A stretch of DNA of 64,000 bases from Zingiber officinale (Eukaryota; Streptophyta; Magnoliopsida; Zingiberales; Zingiberaceae), in assembly GCF_018446385.1 (NCBI RefSeq), contig NC_055987.1, forward strand, positions 29,394,202 to 29,458,201, read 5' to 3'. The position numbers and the translations under genes were made by a program. Positions 57,935-64,000 of the stretch are shown here, piece by piece. Positions within the stretch are counted from its first letter, which is position 1. Each line of letters starts with the position of its first letter. The notes under the pieces were generated by a model. The model was given only the letters and a program-made list of their open reading frames with translations. It had not been told where the DNA came from and searched no databases.

Positions 57935-60900
57935 ATGTATATGAACAAAGCTTGGATGCACAATCAATTAGACAATGGTTTTATTAGAGAGGATTTTATT
58001 GCTGAAATTGACCAGTTTGTGACCTTTGCTAAAAGTCATCCAGAATGTATGAATGGTGCTGAGTTACGGTGCCCCTGCAATCATAAAAAATGTCAAAATA
58101 GAGCATTTCGTGATGAGGATACTGTAAAAATGCACATATGTAGAAATGGTTTTGTGTCAAATTACTACAATTGGTACTGTCACAGAGAGGCTTATTTATA
58201 TGAACCAGTTGGTTCGTCTTCTGGGACTACTGTTACCGCTCCTGAAGCATCAAATAATATTGATATTTCAATGCAATCAATGGTTCAAGATGCGATGAAT
58301 GTAGTTGATTATTCAAATATAGATGAAATACCAACCCCTGAATATCAGCAACTATATGAAATGTTACAGGCTAGTGAAAGAGAAGTGTGGGAAGGTATTC
58401 CTTCTGGTCATTTTCAACTATCAGCTACTGCAAGGTTATTGAATATGAAAGCAGAATATCATTTCTTAGAAAGGTGTTACGATGACATTTGTCAATTGAT
58501 GTCAGAGTTGCTCCCTGCTGATAACATAATGACTGATAGCTTCTATGATACAAAGAAATTGATCAGAAGTTTAGGTTTACCTGTACAGAAGATTGATTGT
58601 TGTATAAACAACTGCATGATATTTTGGAATGAAGATAGTGATTTGAATGAATGTAAAATATGTACTCACCCGCGTTTTAAGCATTGTACTCGCATACCAG
58701 GGAAGAAAAAGAAAAATATTGCTTGGAAAGTGATGTATTATTTTCCATTAACTGTTAGACTACAACGCTTGTATGCATCTGCAGCTACAGCTGGCCACAT
58801 GTTGTGGCATCATGAGCATGAGCATGAGCACGATGGAGGTATAATGTGTCATCCCTATGATTCTCCTGCATGGAAACATCTTGATACTGTGCTTCCCTCT
58901 TTTGCAATGGAACCACGTAATGTGAGATTGAGACTTTCTGCAGATGGATTTCAACCATTTGGCTAGTCGGGACAACAATATTCATCTTGGCCAATTATAT
59001 TAACACCGTACAACTTACCGCCATGGATGTGCATGAAAGATGAATTTATGTTCCTTACCGTGCTTATTCCGGGTCCAGCTAATCCAAAAGATAAGATAGA
59101 TGTTTTCATGCAACCTCTAATTGCTGAGCTGAATGAATTATGGAATGTAGGGTCGGTGACTTATGATATTGCAAGTAAAACTAATTTTACATTGCATGCT
59201 GCCTTATTATGGACGATCAATGATTTTTCAGCATACTCAATGTTGTCGAGATGGAGCACGGCGGGTAAATTAGCATGCCCACATTGCATGACAGAGTCCG
59301 ATGCATTTTCATTACCTTGCGGTGGGAAGGTATCTTGGTTTGATAATCATCGTAAATTTCTACCACTGGATCACCCTTTTAGGCGAAATAAGAAAAATTT
59401 TCTAAAGAATGTTGTAGTCAGAAAACCTCCCCCAGCAGTCCATGCTTCAGGTGAAGAAATCATTGAACAAATAGATAGTTATGGATTTCTCCCAGTATCT
59501 CAGCCTAATTCTGATGAGATAAATAAATATCTTGTTAGGATGTGCAAGTGTGGTTGGAAAAAAAGGAGCATATTCTGGGAGTTGCCTTATTGGAAGTATA
59601 TACTCATTCGACACAATATAGATGTGATGCATGTTGAGAAAATTTTTTTTGATAATATCTTCAACACTGTGATGAATGTACTTGGAAGAACTAAGGACAT
59701 TGCAAAATTATGTGAGGAATTAAAAGAACTAGTCAACAGACCAGAGTTACATCAGAATGAAACAACCAATAAGTTTCCGAAAGCGTGTTATACATTGGAC
59801 AAAGATAGTAAACAAGCTTTATGTAGTTGGTTAAAAGAAATTAAATTTCCAGATGGATATGCTTCGAATATGGCTCGATGTGTTGATATGAACAAGTTAA
59901 AAATGTTTGGAATGAAGAGTCATGACTGCCACGTGTTCATACAAAGACTTATTCCAATAGCTTTTCATGATTTACTTCCCAATAATGTTTGGCAAGCACT
60001 TACGGAGTTAAGTCTGTTTTTCAGAGATTTGACAGCGAGGTGTATTATGATGACCGATATGCTTCGGCTAGAAACAGAAATTCCTCTCATACTTTGTAAG
60101 CTGAAGTGCATATTCCCACCTAGTTTTTTTGATTCAATGGAACATCTGCCAGTACATTTACCATATGAGGCACGAATAACAGGTCCTGTTCAATACAGAT
60201 GGATGTATACATTTGAACGGTTTTTGAGAAAATTAAAAAATAATGTTCGTAATAAAGCAAAAGTTGAAGGGTCAATAAGTAATGCTTATCTGGTTGAGGA
60301 AGCATCTTCCTTCTGCTCCTATTATTTTGCTGATCATGTTAAAACCAGAAGGAACAAATGTCCTAGAAATTCCGATGATACTCGGAATATTGACCCATCG
60401 ATGCTTTCTATTTTCAAATTTGCTGGTAAACCAATAGGTGCATCTGTTTCTAGATAGTTAACTCAACAAGAATATCATGCTGCAAGAACATACATACTCT
60501 TAAATTGTGATGAAGTCAAACCATATATCAAGTAAGTTAACTTACCCACTCAAACTTTAATCTTGCTGTATTTGTTTTCTTAATATCCGAAATGCCTCAA
60601 ATTAACCATTGTTGTTCACAGCTTATATGAACAACAATTATATCTACAAAATCCATCAATGAGTGCAAGTCAAGTTGCTGACAAGTTAGAGACTGAATTT
60701 GCATTATGGTTTCAAATTTATGTAAGTTAGAGAATTTTTCATAATTCTTCATAAAATTAAGATCGATCCTAGCTAATTTATATCATACATCTTTTGATAG
60801 GTGAAAGACAGCAGAATATCAAATGTGCAAGATGATAAAATATTGAATCTTGCATCAGGACCCCTTCGCCAAATAATGGTCTACTCTGGTTACTATGTTA

Positions 60901-61514
60901 ATGGTCTAAAATTCCATGTGACACAACGAGATTCACGGAGATTAACTTATAATTCTGGTGTTTGTGTAAAGGGATCTATCGACACAAATAACACTGAGTT
61001 TGATTACTATGGTAGACTTGAGGAAATTATAGAGATTGAATATCCAACATTACCTATAAAAAGGTGTGTGTTATTCAAATGTTCATGGTATGATCCGACC
61101 CTAAGAACAGGTACCAGAATACATCCAAATTATAATTTAGTTGAGGTTAATGCAAATAGAAGGTTCAATAAGTTTGAACCTTTCATTTTTACAATACAAG
61201 CGGGTCAAGTTTTTTATCTTGAATATCCTACAAAGAGAAGAAGAGCTAGTGAATGGTTGTCTGTTTGTCGAATGAAGCCTCGTTCGATCATAGAAATGTC
61301 GAACATCATTACTGCTCAAAACCATGATGCATTTCAGAATGATGAAGTAGAGAGACATTCAGTTGATTCACAACTCCCTTCTACATCACAATTACTTGTA
61401 GATGTTAATGCCAGTGACGAGGAGTTAGATGATGTAGAGACATCTAGCAGTGAGGATTTTGCTCACATAACAGAGTCTAGCGACGACGACTTACAAACTG
61501 TTGATGTTGAGTAG
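57935..61514 (+). pseudogene. TNP2-type CACTA transposase with two in-frame TAG codons
   Basis: Exons 57935-60531, 60622-60721 and 60801-61514 join in one frame of about 1,136 codons with canonical borders (GTAAGT donors). In order: transposase-associated zinc-finger-like domain (about 1-90; CPCNHKKCQNRAF, HICRNGF), TNP2 transposase (about 190-540; HDGG, WSTAGKLACPHCM, KRSIFWELPYWK, HNIDVMHVEKIFFDNI), a DUF4218-type region (LPVHLPYEARITGPVQYRWM) and in exon 3 a DUF4216-type domain (FDYYGRLEEIIEIEYP, FKCSWYDP) with an acidic tail. TAG stops at 58964-58966 and 60455-60457 interrupt an otherwise preserved frame. TNP2 excises and reinserts the element via its ends; this copy could do so only with read-through. 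Confidence 0.88.
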
Positions 61515-61645
61515 AACTATTTCCAGAGACTGACATTGATTAAATTTTAGTATTATTGATCTTTAAGTAAGTTATGATTCAATCCTGTTTTATTGCCTGA
61601 TTACCATGTTTGTTCACTTTATTGTATGCTATTTTGTAGATACTC

Positions 61646-62282
61646 ATGGCAGATCATCCAGCACCACCACTTCGTGGATCTACAGTTCTTAGGGTTGTTG
61701 GAGAGACGTAAGTATTTTTTAATTATTATTAATTCATTTTCTTTTTTTAAACATATAACTTATGTTTTAGAATTGTTTATATGCAGATTTACTCCTGACG
61801 GCCATCGAGTATCCACATATATATTACAAAAAAATTTAAAGAAAGAGTCTGCATTGCTGGTACTACATGGAGACATGTAGATAATGCGACTAAAGATTTT
61901 TATTTTAATGAATTTCTGGTAAGTAAGTTGAATATGTACAATATATTTAATCTTTAATATACTAAATTTTTAACTTCTATTTGCAGAAAAAATATACATG
62001 GGAAAAATGACAGGAGGGAAAATTTGTAGGGACTTGGAATATTTACTGTGCCAAGTTATACAAGGACCTTTTATATTATATGAGAAAGGATGACACTAGA
62101 CCAGCTTATGTATCCGAAGAGATTTGGAGTGCATGGACGACCACTTGGTCTGCAGAAAGATGACAGTCAAAGGCTCTAAAAGCTCGAGAAAATAGGAATA
62201 CTGAGCCATGTGGCCCGAGTACCGGATCTGCTCGCCATACATCAGGATCTCGATCTATTGTTGAGCACGCCATTGATCTGGT
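61646..62282 (+). pseudogene. Second CACTA gene (En/Spm plant transposase-associated), broken
   Basis: Begins ATG at 61646 (MADHPAPPLRGSTVLRV), exon 1 to 61707, then exon 2 from the AG before TTTACTCCTGACGG. A frame change at a run of seven A near 61830 is needed to reach ERVCIAGTTWRHVDNATKDF. A third exon at about 61987 carries KKYTWEK, then a TGA, then GTWNIYCAKLYKDLLYYMRK, YVSEEIWSAWTTTW and another TGA. The layout and IWSAW/KS-K-N motif resemble the plant transposase family commonly found beside TNP2. It stops at 62283, where an unrelated insertion starts. Confidence 0.65.
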
Positions 62283-64000
62283 TGTTGGTTGCTACTCAGA
62301 AAACCTAGAGGTTCCACTGTACAAAAATTTTGTACAAAGGTCTGAACCTTTTCCTAGCTACCATGTGTTCTTTTAAATTAAATTTTGGATCGCCTGCGGA
62401 ACTTAACACGTTTGATCCAAAACTTCTATTTGTTCTTTTAGGTTTTGACTTGGATCTCCTGCGGAACTTAACATGTTCGACCCAAATCACCTTAAGTTAT
62501 TAATTTCATTAAATATTAATTTCCATAATTGGTTCCCAGTACTGACATGGCGAGGCACACGACCTTCTTGGATATGGGAGCAACCACCACCGACTAGACA
62601 AAACCTTTTATAGAAAGCTAATATTTAATTTCCTAAAATAACTTTAGGTTAACCGAAAAGAACAATCAAATCACAAGGAAAAGAAAAAAAACAAAAGAAC
62701 ACAACATCGAAAAACATATTCGAAATTCTAGAATCGTAAGCCTCTTGTATTTGGTATTATTTCCATAAATAACTAGTATGATGCGGAAAGAAAAATTACT
62801 AGTTATACCTTGTAGAAAAACCTCTTGATCTTCTACCGTATTCCTCTTCTAACCTCGGACGTTGTGTGGGCAACGATCTTCCAAGATGAGAAACCACCAA
62901 GCACCTTCTTCTTCTCCTAGCTAGGTTCGGCCAACACAAAGAAGCTTCACCAAGGATGAAGAACAAAACACCAACCAAGCTCCAAGGGATACAAGCTTTC
63001 TCTCCTTCTTCTTCTTCTTTTCCAAGTAGTATCCGGCCACCACAAGAACTCCAAGCAAGAGATAAGTTTCGGCCACCACAAAAGAGGAAGAAAGGAAGAG
63101 GATGGCCGGCCACAATAATTTTCTTCAAGGATGAATAATTTTGGCCACCACCAATGCTCCAAGGGATGCTAGAGATGAGACTTGCTTTCTCTCCTTCTTC
63201 TCCTTCCTTGATCCGGCCATAAACAAAAGCTCCACCAAGAAGATAGGTTTCGGCCAACAAGAGGAGAAGAGAGAAAGGGAAGGGCCGGCCACCACACCAA
63301 GGAAAAGAGGGAGAAAAATAATAGAGGTTGTTCACCATGAAGGCACCCCTACCCCTTCTTTTATATTCCTTGGCTTTAGCAAATAAGGAAATTTATTTAT
63401 AATAAAATTTCCTTAACTTTCCTTGACAACAATTAATTAAGAAAAAATTAAATAAATTTTCCTAATTAATTGTATGTGGCCGGCCACCTCATGTAGAGCA
63501 AATAGGATAATTTTAATCAACAATTAAAACTTCCTTTTTTGTCTTTGGAAATTTAAAAAAATAAAATTTCCTTTTTAAAATCCCTTAATTGTTGATAAAA
63601 AGGAATTTCTATAATTTTAATTTTCAACATGTGAATAATTTTTTCAGAGAGAAAAAATAAAATCACTTTCCAATCTACAAATAAGGAAAGAGATCTAATC
63701 TCTTTCTTTTAATCTTTTTGTAGATCTTTTTAAAGAGAGATATTTTAATTTTAATTCTCTGTAATAAATTATATCTTTCACATAATAAAAATTAAAATTA
63801 ATTTTTTTTTTAATTTAATGGGGGCCGGCTACCTAAGCTTGGGTTCAAGCTAGGGCCGGCCACCCATGAACCAAGGCTTGGCCGGCCCTAGCTTGAACCA
63901 CAAGCTAGCTTGGCCGGCCCCTTTCTCATGGGTATGAAGGTGGGTATAGTACTCTATAAATAAGAGGCTACGATAGGGACCGAGAGGAGGAATTGGTTTT
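62283..64000. mobile_element. Probable copia-type LTR element, start only
   Basis: From TGTTGGTTGCTACTCAG (62283) the sequence no longer matches the CACTA gene. 62505-62650 (AATTGGTTCCCAGTACTGAC ... GGCGAGGCACACGACCTTCTTGGATAT) is clearly related to 17045-17130 of the gag-only copia-like element. 62800-63350 is rich in GGCCACCACAA motifs, 63820-63930 in GGCCGGCC motifs, and CTCTATAAATAAGAGGC at about 63952-63968 is a TATA-like box. Open frames here (62799-63338 minus and others) follow the repeated motif and are not genes. The 3' part and target duplication lie outside the window, so type and extent are uncertain. Confidence 0.5.

Larger units (their letters stand above)
56397..62282 (+). mobile_element. 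CACTA (En/Spm) transposon, 5' end and genes
   Basis: It starts CACTACAAAATATCC, the classic CACTA terminus, exactly where the sequence of copy 1 would continue. Then come a subterminal hairpin array (56405-56845), a GC-rich leader, a TNP2-type transposase gene and a second gene. The 3' end is not in view, because another element interrupts the second gene near 62283. The expected 3-bp target duplication would be TTG (56394-56396) on the left. Confidence 0.92.

Noticed and set aside
62799-63338. Minus-strand 179-codon frame with WWPK/CGGR repeats
   Set aside because: Follows a simple GGCCACCACAA-type repeat; the different frames give similar low-complexity peptides.

Overview
This is plant nuclear DNA, because its genes are split by GT-AG introns, it carries plant-specific gene families, and LTR retrotransposons and a CACTA transposon fill much of it. 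The BEL1-like, DGD1 and group E bZIP genes fix it as an angiosperm. The repeat content feels like a monocot of the ginger/banana group, but that is only an impression.

Four host genes can be modelled. (1) A BEL1-like TALE homeobox gene (+, 6924-8880, four exons, 571 aa). (2) A digalactosyldiacylglycerol synthase gene, DGD1 type (-, 11395-21032, seven exons, 807 aa), with a 33-bp microexon, a GC-AG intron and a complete 3.7-kb retrotransposon inside its first intron. (3) A group E bZIP transcription factor (+, 42126-48960, four coding exons, 328 aa), whose 5.5-kb first intron holds a large foldback element made of diverged repeat modules. (4) A small plant gene of unknown function ending in DWTY (+, 50476-51500, probably three exons). 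These are unrelated single-copy-type genes rather than a pathway cluster.

The rest is a layered mobile-element landscape. 1-5849 is a decayed Ty3/gypsy element of the Tat type on the minus strand, cut by the window edge. 15855-19589 is a gag-only, copia-like, non-autonomous element with CATTA target duplications. 21582-32765 is a complete 11.2-kb Tat-type gypsy element with two 792-bp LTRs and ACATG target duplications; it carries gag-pol, a 65-bp minisatellite and an antisense spliced gene with its own TATA box. 35183-36015 and 37145-38034 are solo LTRs with target duplications. 51950-56396 is a direct-repeat pair, one copy carrying a 396-bp MITE absent from the other. 56397 onward is a CACTA (En/Spm) transposon whose transposase has two in-frame TAG codons and whose second gene is broken by another, probably copia-type, insertion that runs off the right end.

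Nearly all transposon genes are broken, mainly by changes that look like C-to-T or G-to-A, as expected from long-term cytosine methylation. No prokaryotic or defence-type system is present. The least ordinary structures are the foldback array in the bZIP intron, the DGD1 gene architecture and the antisense gene of the gypsy element. All coordinates and splice sites were worked out by eye.
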